This document shows positions 47,885-57,909 of a DNA stretch of 64,000 bases, one piece after another (position 1 is the stretch's first letter; the number at the start of each line of letters is the position of its first letter). This stretch comes from Lineolata rhizophorae (Eukaryota > Ascomycota > Dothideomycetes > Lineolatales > Lineolataceae). The notes beneath the pieces are model-generated. The model saw only the letters and a program-made list of their open reading frames with translations. It searched no databases and was not told the DNA's origin. Where the stretch lies: positions 183,000 to 246,999 of the forward strand of contig MU001699.1 of assembly GCA_010093515.1 (NCBI GenBank), given 5' to 3'. The translations under genes were made by a program, and so were the position numbers.

Positions 47885-48803
47885 ATCAGTGAGGGTTTCA
47901 GTTCTTTTTTTTAGTATCAGGACTCATATATATTGTAAGTGATTTATAGGGAATTACGTGGGCTATATGCGGGCTCAATGTTGGGGCATTAGGCCTAAAG
48001 TGAGATTTTGTTGGAAAAAGGGTGCAGAAATTGAGAAAGTGCCCATTAAATTCCGCAAGTCAGAATGGAAACAAATTCGGGACCTTCAATTTCGATGTTT
48101 TCAAAAAGGAACAACGGTAATGGGGCACTACAATTGTTATATCAGTTGCAATTCTCCGGTGAACGTCAGCCTGCGTGTTGCTACTAATAGCACGATTTAG
48201 CAACGCTGCTATTATTGCTGTCCCACGGTTCGGTCACCAATAATTCCCGGTATATAAAAAGCGCCCCCGGTGAAGCGGATCGAACGCCGAGCGAGGCGCT
48301 AAGCTTACCATATCGGGTCACCCACGGACGTCGCTTAACGCCGTATCCGGCGCTCCGTCACCCGAGAGGGGTGTTTTGGTGCCTCGGCCTTCTACCTCTC
48401 TCGTTTGCAGGCCGCCGCATGGATGGTGCTATGTACGCATCGCATCCCCGCCACCCGACGGGCAGCCCACTAGATTGGTCGCCTGCCGGACAGCCGCCTC
48501 CCCCACCAGGCTAACACTTGGCATGCCTTGACAAGCTCTCAAAACAGCCTCAGCTGCAAACTCCACCACGAAGACAGACATGGTTTAATGATTTTTTCTT
48601 TTTTTCGGTGCGGAACTCCACATAAAACAAAACGCGAGCCATTCTTTCCCTGCGCTCTTTTCCCGTTTCTCCCGTATTCTCCCCGTTGGGGCGCGCCGCT
48701 CGCTTGTGTGGCCCGGGGCTCCACTCCGGCCTGCGTGTTTGCTTCGTGAGGTTTCTAAGTTCGAACGCGGCGGCCACGCGCGGACAAGCCCAGCGCTGCC
48801 GAC
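47885..48803. other. intergenic upstream of the Zn2Cys6 regulator
   Basis: The first 300 bases are AT-rich without a gene. A GC-rich segment at 48255-48420 has complementary ends (AGCGCC at 48260, GGCGCT at 48349), a TATATAAAA stretch at 48251, and on the minus strand a B-box-like GTTCGATCC followed by a T5 run. The last 200 bases are pyrimidine-rich, presumably the leader of the regulator gene. Confidence 0.45.
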
Positions 48804-51649
48804 ATGAACGATGGGAGCAAGGCGGCGGAGGCGGCGGAGGCCAACGATATGGTGCAGCAGGGAGGCGGGAGCAAGAGGCGGCGCATCGCGCTGGCCTGCA
48901 ATGCGTGCCGGGTGAAGAAGTCACGGGTAGGTTGTTTATTCGGACGACTCTTTCTCTTCTATTCTTTGCTCCTTCTCAAGCAATACCTATACCGGTTTCA
49001 AAGTAGGCCCGCCAGATGTTTCGGCGCACTAATTAGGCTGCCAGTGCGATGGAGCTCGACCGAAGTGCACGCTGTGCAGTGATCTGGGCTTCGAATGCGT
49101 CTATGTGCAGTCGGCCTCGTCCAGCAACATCATTGTTGGCAAAGAGTCTGTTCTTTCTCAAAGTCTCGACGCACTATTCATGAGGATCGCCCTTCTAAGT
49201 CACGTGAGGACAGGTATCTCGCTGATCTCGAGAATCGGGTCCAAATCATCGAGGAGAGGCTGAAACTGTTTCCGCCGGGCTCCGATGGCCAACAGACGCC
49301 CACAAGCAGCACCGCTGCAAAGGACACACCGCAGCTACTCGATCTTGTAAAGCCTCCGATAGCCACTCCCGGCGAGGATGCGGATGAGCAAGACATGGCG
49401 GGGACAGAAGACCCCGTAGATGCCATGGGAGCCGTGGCCTTTGCAAAGGAAGAAGAGAGCGCGTTCTTTGGTTCGTGTCAGTGTCTACAAACTCAAACGA
49501 TTCAAACTGACGTTGGTAATTGGAGGCCCGTCGTCCAATATCTCGTTTCTTCGGCATATTAGACGGGCTGTAGAACGTGCGCGCAAGACGGACGCGCCAT
49601 GGGCTCCGCAGACTCCCCAGGCCACCCAACACCTGGACGGTGCGATTATACGAAGCATGCCTCCTCCTTCGTCACCAATTGCCCACTCCAAGTCCGAGTC
49701 AATCAGTTCGAATCAGGGCCAGTTGAACCTCTATGCTCTCCCGCCCGATACTCATATCAGAGCTCTGCTGCAAAGCTACTTCAACAACACAGGTTTTCTA
49801 TTTCCTTACCTTCACAAGGAGACTTTCCTTCAGACGTTTGAACAGACAAGAGGCCAGAACCCAAAAAGTATCCGCAAGACTTGGCTGGGACTGCTTAACG
49901 TAGTCCTGGCATTGGCAACGACTACAAAAGTCCAACTCCAGCCGGAAATGAAAGCGCAGCAGCGCATGGAAGAGTCCGAGGTATTTTACCATCGAGCCTT
50001 TGGGTTATGTCAGAGCCAAATGCTTAGAGGAACAAGTGTAGAGATTGGTCCGTAAAGCTGTCACCATATCTAATCTAGTATTCAGATGCATATTAAAATT
50101 GGGGCTAACTTTCCCAGTTCAATGCCTTCTATTGATGAGTCAGTATTTACAAGGCACCCAGAAATCAGTTCAAGCGTGGACACTGCACGGTCTTGCGATC
50201 AAGGCCGCTTTCCAGTTAGGCCTCCATTCTAAGGAAGCCTCAAGGGCATTCCCACCCCTAGAACGAGAGCTTCGAAAGCGGCTGTGGTTTGGATGCGTCA
50301 TGCTTGATAGGTATTTCCACATGTCCAGTTTCCGAAAACTATAGACTAACAGCAATACAGAACCCACAGTATGACCTTTGGCCGGCCATCTACCATATCG
50401 GAATCTTGCGTCAAGCTAGACTTGCCCATGGAATTTGACACCATTCTTTCTCAGGGTCACTCTTTACCCCCTATGCGAGGTCCTACGAGTCTTCCATTCT
50501 TCACAGCCACAATGTAAGTATTCCCGTATAACTTGTGCTTTAACACTGAGCCTTTGAAAGAAGACCACCGCACTCTCTTCAATTATACGTAAGCATTTAT
50601 TGGACAAAAGGGATTAATTGCTCGTCTTAGAAAGCTCTACGAAATCATGTGGCACATCATCGATCGAATGTACGGGCAAAACGTGGAGAGCGAGAAACCG
50701 CTTGAGGTCGGCGACCTAGTATCGCAGTTGGTCACACTAGAGCAAGAACTGTTGGAGTGGAGAAGCACGCTTCCGCCAAGCTTACTCCTCCGATCGGCGG
50801 CGGAGGTTGAAAGCTTCCAAGACAAGGACTTCGCCGAGTTGCACGTCCGCATGATGGAGAGGCTAAAAATCATCCTGACTTTGCGCTATCTGAATCTCCA
50901 AATTTTACTTCACAGGCCCATCCTATCCAAGTTTTTGGACTGCTCGAATCAGCCACACTTCAATCCCCAAGTGCTAAGTCAATTGGTCGAGTATGGCAGC
51001 CATAACGTACAGAAGTGCCTAGGATCTGCGATGGAGCTTATATCCATCGTTGCTTCCACTGTCGCAAGGATTGGAAACTGCCGGGACCTTCTGGGGGCTT
51101 GGTGGTTCTCGCTCTACTATAGTAAGTCGTATACGTACAATTTCGCAGGTAGCTACCTAACAGTTGGCTAGCATTCAATGCGGCTCTAGCGATTTTCGCG
51201 TGTCTATTAGTGTGTCGCCGAGAAAATCAGGCTGCTCCTCGATTCTCTATCCCTGAAGTCGACGCCAGGAGATGTCTACACAAATCAATCGAGGCCCTCC
51301 GCCTACTAGACAGCGGAAACTACATGGTCGAGCGGTGCTGCGCTTATTTGGAGCAGTGCAACAGCGCTCTAGGATCAATCAGTAAGTTGACATCTTATTC
51401 CTCAGAAATCAGTTGATTGACACAATGTCCGTGCGTCTAGACCAAAGTTTCGCTGCGCCAGTGCCAATGACTGCCTCGGTGCCACGACCGATGTCTTCCC
51501 AGGATTTCTACGCTACCGGCATCGCGCATTTCGGGCAGTCGCCGCTTGGCATGGAATTTGGAGAGTTCATGGAGGATAGCGATTTCAACTTTTTCAACCC
51601 CCATTTCCCCATTGACGCGACGAATGCGGTCCTTCCATCTCCAAGATGA
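48804..51649 (+). CDS. Zn(II)2Cys6 transcription factor, putative gentisate cluster regulator
   Basis: Nine exons: 48804-48926, 49045-49145, 49214-49470, 49526-50047, 50118-50310, 50361-50513, 50631-51121, 51172-51381 and 51441-51649. They give 752 codons plus stop. The zinc cluster spans residues about 32-58: ALACNACRVKKSR is joined by a splice to CDGARPKCTLCSDLGFEC, the six cysteines being complete. A linker and coiled coil (YLADLENRVQIIEERL) follow, then the fungal-specific regulatory domain with LFPYLHKETF, LWFGCVMLDR and THSMTFGRPS. The acidic C-terminus (EFGEFMEDSDFNFF) looks like an activation domain. The gene lies between gentisate dioxygenase and the hydrolase, which suggests a pathway-specific regulator. 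The second intron has a weak donor (GTCTGT) and the sixth is long (117 bases), so these junctions are least certain. Confidence 0.88.
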
Positions 51650-51788
51650 ACGGACTCCAAGCTACCGGGCTGCTCAGATTTGGCTAGGGAGTCTACGTCG
51701 TCTTTGAAAATGTCTTTTAACTGAGATTCTCTACTCGGACTCTTCTAGACAGACCTACGGGCTTCGTTTGTTACGGCGAAGCGCACTT

Positions 51789-52901
51789 TTACGCAAACTT
51801 GACGGCATTGCGCAAGGTTCCAACCTTCGACACCGAGACCTCCATGACCGTTCCGTTCTGAAGGAACCGGGGTGGTTTCATCGCATACCCAACTCCTACG
51901 ACGACGGGTTAGCCGGCAGCTCTCAGCAGACAAACGCTCACACGGCACGACTTACCTCCCGGCGTCCCCGTCATGACCACGCTGCCCTTCTGCAGCGTTG
52001 TCCCCTGCGACAAGTACGACACCAGATACGCGCAGCCGAAGAGCAGATCCGACGTCTCCTCACTCTGGCGCACCTCTCCATCGACCGTGGTGGTCAGGCG
52101 CAATGCGGTCGGGTCGCCGACGACGCTGCTCGATGCTAGGCAGGGACCTAGAGGCGCGTACGTGTCGAAGCCCTTGGAGAAGCCCCATTGCGGCACGTTG
52201 CCGGCTAGTGCGGGGTCGCGCTGGTATTTCCGTGACGAGATGTCGTTGCCGGCAGTGTAGGCGGCGATGTAGTCGAGGGCGTCGGACTCGCGCACGTCCT
52301 TGGCGTCCTTGCCGATGACGAAGCACTGCGGATGGGTCGCGTTAGTCTAGCTGCGGTGGGTATTGTGGAAGGCGGGTATTCAGTTGGCGCGGACCACTTC
52401 TCCCTCGTAGTCTGCCTGGTCGTTCTGGCAGATTTTGGGCACCACGACGGGGGCGTCGTGGTCCTGGACGCAAGTCGAGGGCTTGTAGAAAACAGAGGGG
52501 AACGGCGGCGGATTTCGCCCGCCTTCCTTGACTATTTGGATAATACTCTCATCAGTCTCTTTCACATCCGCGAAAACGCGTCAAATATTTGTTCCGCAAA
52601 ATGTAAAATCACTCATGGACGTACTATGCTTCAAATAGTTCAGCCCGATGCACCGTATAATGGGCACGTCCGCCTGCGCCAGCGGCCCCAGCAGCTTCTT
52701 CACCGTCACCACTTCGTCCGTCACCGTCGTCGCCCCCGAAGTGTCGTACATGTCCTCGCCCGCGATCACTTTCGCCTGCAGCCCGTCCTTCTCTGTCACG
52801 CGCCCCAGGTCGAAGTCCGCCGAGGGCAGCACCGGCTCGCCGCGCAGCGTGCGGCCGTCGCTCGCCACGAAGCGGATCAGGCGTTCCCACGCGACTTTCA
52901 T
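51789..52901 (-). CDS. fumarylacetoacetate hydrolase family protein, likely fumarylpyruvate hydrolase
   Basis: Four exons on the minus strand, 52901-52625, 52558-52395, 52325-51956 and 51895-51789, give 305 codons plus stop. Family motifs are clear: RCIGLNYLKH, FYKPSTCVQDHDAPV, the metal-binding acidic ADYEGEV, AYTAGNDISSRKYQ, the TTVDGEVRQ segment and VVMTGTPGG followed by VGYAMKPP. FAH-family enzymes cleave a carbon-carbon bond in acylpyruvates using a divalent metal. Beside gentisate dioxygenase the natural substrate is fumarylpyruvate (or maleylpyruvate directly), giving pyruvate and fumarate or maleate. It converges with the regulator gene, 139 bases between stops. The splice into exon 2 is the least certain. 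Confidence 0.87.
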
Positions 52902-55498
52902 GGCTGTGCTGAATGCGGGTTGCGCGCGGCTTGGCGGGTGGAAGGGCTACTTATGGCGACTCGGTGGTTAAATGGATGCATAAATGGATTGCTTAAGAAA
53001 GGTGCTATTGATGGTTCGCACGTGAGGGCAGAGCGGCGGGGAAAGGGCGGGAGGGAGGGGATGCTAGTAATGAGACCCCACCTCTTCCGCCTCTTGAACC
53101 TTGCAACCGAGCGGCGAGATCGCTGCGGCGCGCAAAGTCGAGAAGCCGACTTTGTTGCCGGTTTGCAATCTCTAAATGCCGATTTTTGAGCCGCATTGGC
53201 TGAAGTTTCGAGAGCGTTTAGATGGCCCCGCTTTCCTTAGAGTCTGGAGGCGAGGTTGCTTGTAAATGCTCCGATAGCGGTGACTAGATCTAGGTGAGCA
53301 GTTTTCATCCTTCCTTGCTTTGAAGACCTCACGATTTACTATGCTGGTTTAGAGTATCTTGTGATCGTCTACAGAATATGTAGGCGTAGATTTAGATTTT
53401 GGAACTTGACGTACAAAATTCATTTAATCTTTCGTCTAAGGGAACTTAGAGTATTCACTCCCTAGGGTTTCATTATTCTAGACCCAGTTAGCATGCCGAC
53501 GTAGATTGCTCAGTTATTATTGAAGTTCTCCTCTGTAATTTCCTACGCTATCCTTACACGTGGTGATTTATCGGGTGTAGGCAATTCATATCTATCGGAG
53601 CATCATTATTTTCATCGCTATCCATCCTCTATACTGAATGGCAAGTTGTCTCAAATTTCTCCGGTTTTTCCATCATCATCATCATCATTACACTTATACG
53701 CCTTTCTAAGCAGTTCTCCCTCATTTACTACCAAATATTTGGCATTGTTTTACACCGATGGAGTCCCTGACAGCCAGCTGAACAGGTTGGCAACTTACTT
53801 CTGTCGATCTCATCTTCGAGTATTCAGACATGCGTCTTGCCAATGTAGGCCTTTAGCCCATACTAGTAACCGCCCGGTGGGATAACTATCTTGCATGAGG
53901 AATTCCAACAGGGAAATTGCAACACCTTCTACGATCGATGTAGCCCCAATTTCTGAATAGAATTCTCGGGCTCATGGTCACCGTACGGTGTCTATTGGGC
54001 TGCAAAATAAGCCTCGCTTTTACTTGCCCGTCCAAACCACGTACTTCGTCAATCTCTTAGAATTTTGGGGCCCTCCGTAAATGACTCTAGGTGCAGGCAA
54101 GGACAAACACGGTGCAGTTGCTCGGCATCTGCTCTTGGAGCACCGTGTAAGTAGATAACGGCCGGCTCTAAAAGAGAACGAAGTGAGACTTGCTACGCAA
54201 CAGTGCCTTATCTATAGTAAATGATGTCCGCATTCAGATTTTCGCTAAAACCTCTATCCATTGCGTTCAAGTTCGACGAAAGAGTAATACGGGGAAGACG
54301 GGCCAAGATTTATTTGGTGGAAGACTGGGTGTCACTAAAGAGCTGGGAGCAGGCTTGCTGAAGAGAAAGGAATGGGCGAATGGGTAGAGCAGACATGAAC
54401 AGAGAAAAACTAAAGGCGAGTCTATAAATAGTGGGTACTTTGATGCTGGAGAAATGATGGAACTACGTCGCGAATTATACGAGCTAGGTTGATAATGAAG
54501 GTTATAAGGACTGCGAGGAATATGTGATATCGACAAATATGTCAAGACCTAGATCTAGTGTATCACAAACTCCTTCTGCTCCTATGGGACACATTCTTTA
54601 TTCGTCGCTAAACAACTCAAGTATAGGCGATATTCTGACGCCTTCTCCACGACACAAACCATAGGTTGGATGGTTTCATTGTGCATGCGTCTCGGATAGG
54701 TAATGTCCAATCTAACCGCATTTACCTGAATTGATTCGCAATCTGAGATACAATCTTAGATAATCCCGGATCACTTGTACTTCATATCTACTCCTTTACC
54801 TTATAGGATATGCATTGAGCACCAATTATGCTAATAAGAAAGAAGTATAACTAGATATTCTAATAAGTTTTCCCATAGAGAAATATATATAGACGCTTGC
54901 ACGCATGGAAAACAGTGCAGAAATTATTCCTAGTAATTCCTATCTTATAAGGTCGTGCCCGGGCAAAGCGAGATTAATTAGTAGTAATACTTGCGCTAAG
55001 GCTCTACCTGTATATCATAGACTTGCAGCATCCGAGCTACCCTTATAAGGGATCTGATAGAGCAGTCAAGCACGAGGAGGCTGTGTCGGGAGGGGATCGT
55101 ATAAGGATCAGTGATACAACTTTTATAGTTTCTAAAGCCTAACTATACGAGGTCAGCATGAGCTGCGGTGGTTATTAGAATTCTTTTCTAAGCCTATGAT
55201 AATCCTAGCAGTGCTAAAACATAGAAATTTCAGATTGAAATTATAATTCTCACAGCCATAACAGCAGACTAGAGTATAGCGTTAGGGCAATTTCGCAGCT
55301 CTTTTTTATTTTAAAGGTGTTTCATTGGCGCCGTACCGGATCTCGCCAAAAACGCTACGTAAATTGAGAGTCAAAGAAGAGAAAGTACGCTAATTAGACT
55401 AGTGCACCGGCAATCTAAATGATGATTGAAAAAAACAATTCCTCGCATAAAAAACTGGTATCATAGCTTTCCAAAGAGTGTTATAAATGACTTCCACC
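52902..55498. other. gene-poor AT-rich tract
   Basis: About 2.6 kb with no supported gene. The first 300 bases are the promoter side of the hydrolase gene. From about 53300 base composition shifts to AT-rich, open frames are short, and CCTTATAAGG-like palindromes recur (near 54942 and 55041). A short ATC/CAT microsatellite lies at 53671-53690. It could be decayed repeat DNA, but no element family was recognised. Confidence 0.45.
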
Positions 55499-56133
55499 TT
55501 ACATCAGTCCAACGAAGACACCAGCGACACCAAAAGCAGCAAGGGCAAAGTCACCAGCGGTGTTCCTTCCAGCAGCGTTTTCGACGTTGTTGTTGTTGTT
55601 ATTGTTGTTGTTGTCGTCATCGTCATCGTCATCGTCGTCATCATCGCTGTCATCCAGAACACCGCTGTCGCTGTCATCTCGCGGAGTGCCCTCGCCCTGA
55701 AGTGACGCTGTTAGCACCCGATCGAACCATCAAAGTGAACAAGGAGCCAACTTACTATGGAGCCACAGCAGCCATCCCCGAAGCAATACGTAGCGTCGGC
55801 GCAGCACTGCTCGTCGTTGGTTGGATCGAAGCAGCCAATGGAGCTGCCGACGGTGGGCAGGCACTCGATGTTGCCCTCGCCATAGCACTCGGCGCAGGTG
55901 TCGTCGGTGCCGCAGTAGTAGTCGTCGTCCTCGAGAGCGTCGTCGATGAGGTCGTCAAGATCATCGTCGTCGCGCTTGACGGAGAGCCGCCTGGCTTCCG
56001 CCGGGGCCCCGTGCGGCTTCTTCATGACGTTGCGGACGGCGAGCGGGTTGGGACTGGTCTCGCCGTGGGGTTTCTTGAGGGCTGTGGCTACGCCGGCCAT
56101 GAGGACGGTAACGAGGATGGCGTTGACCTTCAT
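55499..56133 (-). CDS. secreted cysteine-rich acidic protein, predicted GPI-anchored
   Basis: Two exons on the minus strand, 56133-55756 and 55696-55499, give 191 codons plus stop. Residues 1-19 (MKVNAILVTVLMAGVATAL) form a signal peptide. A propeptide-like region follows with KKPHG twice and a Kex2-type KR before an Asp-rich run. Ten cysteines then lie within about 55 residues, including CC pairs in EQCCAD and DGCCGS. Exon 2 encodes about eleven aspartates and nine asparagines in a row, then a hydrophobic tail (FALAAFGVAGVFVGLM) typical of a GPI-anchor signal. An ATG at 56157 is in frame but would bury the signal peptide. The protein would sit at the cell surface or wall; function unknown. 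A DNA transposon lies about 60 bases upstream of its start. Confidence 0.75.
55585..55656. repeat. trinucleotide repeats coding poly-Asn and poly-Asp
   Basis: GTT and GTC/ATC triplets in tandem, read on the minus strand as asparagine and aspartate codons inside the secreted protein gene. Length variation between strains is likely. Confidence 0.8.
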
Positions 56134-56195
56134 GTTGAAAGGGAGGCTGCCGAGCAAGCCGCAAATAAAATAGTATAGAATTAAAAACGAGAGTA

Positions 56196-56240
56196 AGCTA
56201 GCTGACCGGGTTCCGAGTCACCCGGGGTTCCAACTCACTG
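56196..56240 (+). repeat. left terminal inverted repeat
   Basis: 45 bases identical to the reverse complement of 57863-57907; the next base inward differs. Confidence 0.93.
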
Positions 56241-56297
56241 CCCAGAACTCAACACCCTCAACAAAACACGTGTTTTCTCACCACCCACACTGCCAAA

Positions 56298-57811
56298 ATG
56301 GACAACCGTGAAGAATCTATTCAAGCAGCTATCCGCGATCTTAATGCTGGTGTTTTTACTAGTCAAAGAGCTGCTGCAAAGGCGTACAACATCCCTCAAG
56401 CTACCTTCTCTGCCCGTGTACGAGGCACACAGAACAGCCAAACCAGCCACGTATACCAACAACGATTGACACCAGAGCAAGAGGACTTCCTTGTACAATG
56501 GATACTTGAAGAGGACGCACGAGCTTTTCCTCCCTCCCACGCGCGCGCACGAGAAATGGCGAACCGAATACTGAGGATGAATGGAGACCACAGGCCCGTG
56601 GGCAAGCATTGGATGGCTGCCTTCCTGAAGCGCAACCCACGCGTCGCATCTGTTGTCGGACGAAAGATTGAGGCTGCCCGGGCTGAGGGAGCAACTCCAG
56701 TACAGATACGCGCGTTTCTTGAGCTCTTTGAGAGGGTTCGTACGAGGCTAGGTATACAGGCTGAGGACACATGGAATATGGATGAGACTGGGAAGGCCCT
56801 TGGTGTATGTGCCAACACCAGAGTCCTCGCGAGTAGTCAAAAGAAGAAGGCTTACCATCAGTCTCCAGAGAACAGAGAGTGGGCATCGATAATTGAGTGT
56901 GTGTCAGCCTCAGGCAAGANNNNNNNNNNNNNNNNNNNNNNNNNNNNNNNNNNNNNNNNNNNNNNNNNNNNNNNNNNNNNNNNNNNNNNNNNNNNNNNNN
57001 NNNNNNNNNNNNNNNNNNNNNNNNNNNNNNNNNNNNNNNNNNNNNNNNNNNNNNNNNNNNNNNNNNNNNNNNNNNNNNNNNNNNNNNNNNNNNNNNNNNN
57101 NNNNNNNNNNNNNNNNNNNNNNNNNNNNNNNNNNNNNNNNNNNNNNNNNNNNNNNNNNNNNNNNNNNNNNNNNNNNNNNNNNNNNNNNNNNNNNNNNNNN
57201 NNNNNNNNNNNNNNNNNNNNNNNNNNNNNNNNNNNNNNNNNNNNNNNNNNNNNNNNNNNNNNNNNNNNNNNNNNNNNNNNNNNNNNNNNNNNNNNNNNNN
57301 NNNNNNNNNNNNNNNNNNNNNNNNNNNNNNNNNNNNNNNNNNNNNNNNNNNNNNNNNNNNNNNNNNNNNNNNNNNNNNNNNNNNNNNNNNNNNNNNNNNN
57401 NNNNNNNNNNNNNNNNNNNNNNNNNNNNNNNNNNNNNNNNNNNNNNNNNNNNNNNNNNNNNNNNNNNNNNNNNNNNNNNNNNNNNNNNNNNNNNNNNNNN
57501 NNNNNNNNNNNNNNNNNNNNNNNNNNNNNNNNNNNNNNNCAGCAAATACACGGGCAGCAGAGTTTGAAACACAAAATAAAAGATTAAATAGTCAACTTGA
57601 GGCTCTTAAGCCTCAACAGCCACGAAAGAAAGTTCGTGTTAATCCAAATCAACGATTTGCAGATATAGATACAATCATGGTTGCTGTACAGGCCTCACAA
57701 CTTCTTGAGGCACAACGGGATGCCGACGCTGAGGAACGGGCAGCAGAAAGAGTAGCAGCTGAAACAGCAGCTCAAACACTTCAGTCTATGTGTACAGAGT
57801 GGCAATTGTAA
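56298..57811 (+). CDS. Pogo/Fot1 transposase, interrupted by assembly gap
   Basis: The N-terminal 207 residues before the gap start MDNREESIQAAIRDLNAGVF with a helix-turn-helix (RAAAKAYNIPQATFSARV), then a CENP-B-type DNA-binding domain (ALYQQ-like QRLTPEQEDFLVQWILEED, HWMAAFLKRNPRV) and the first catalytic aspartate in TWNMDETG. After the gap the last 90 residues are a charged, helical tail ending TEWQL. The two flanks are not in the same frame with 620 N between them, which only shows that the N count is an estimate. The remaining catalytic residues fall in the gap. The DDE transposase cuts and pastes the element at TA sites in the nucleus. Confidence 0.85.
56920..57539. other. assembly gap (N run, 620 bases)
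   Basis: All bases are N. The gap lies wholly inside the transposon, as expected if several near-identical copies confused the assembly. Confidence 0.99.
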
Positions 57812-57862
57812 CTACGTTGAGAGAATAAACACGATTTTTCATGAGGATGGGTGGTTTCGGGT

Positions 57863-57907
57863 CAGTGAGTTGGAACCCCGGGTGACTCGGAACCCGGTCA
57901 GCTAGCT
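57863..57907 (-). repeat. right terminal inverted repeat
   Basis: Mirror copy of 56196-56240, followed directly by the TA duplication at 57908-57909. Confidence 0.93.
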
Positions 57908-57909
57908 TA

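Larger units (their letters stand above)
56194..57909 (+). mobile_element. Fot1/Pogo-family DNA transposon (Tc1-mariner superfamily)
   Basis: The element spans 56196-57907 and is flanked by TA target duplications at 56194-56195 and 57908-57909. Its terminal inverted repeats are perfect over 45 bases (56196-56240 and 57863-57907), beginning AGCTAGCTGACCGGG. It carries one transposase gene in plus orientation. TA duplication, size (about 1.7 kb) and the CENP-B-like transposase place it in the Fot1/Pogo group common in ascomycetes. A 620-base run of N (56920-57539) sits in the middle, so its true length and intactness cannot be judged. Perfect end repeats suggest a recent insertion. Confidence 0.92.

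Noticed and set aside
47958-48200. 80-codon plus-strand frame after gentisate dioxygenase
   Set aside because: No similarity recognised and it lies in AT-rich 3' flank.
48250-48420. Possible 5S rRNA gene on the minus strand (GTGGGTGACC and TTAAGC strings)
   Set aside because: The spacing between the two strings is far too short and the stems do not form; reported only as an unexplained structured segment.
50560-50630. A small extra exon inside the long sixth intron of the Zn2Cys6 gene
   Set aside because: An internal GTAAGC donor exists, but including the segment breaks the frame into KLYEIMWHIID; skipping it restores the frame exactly.
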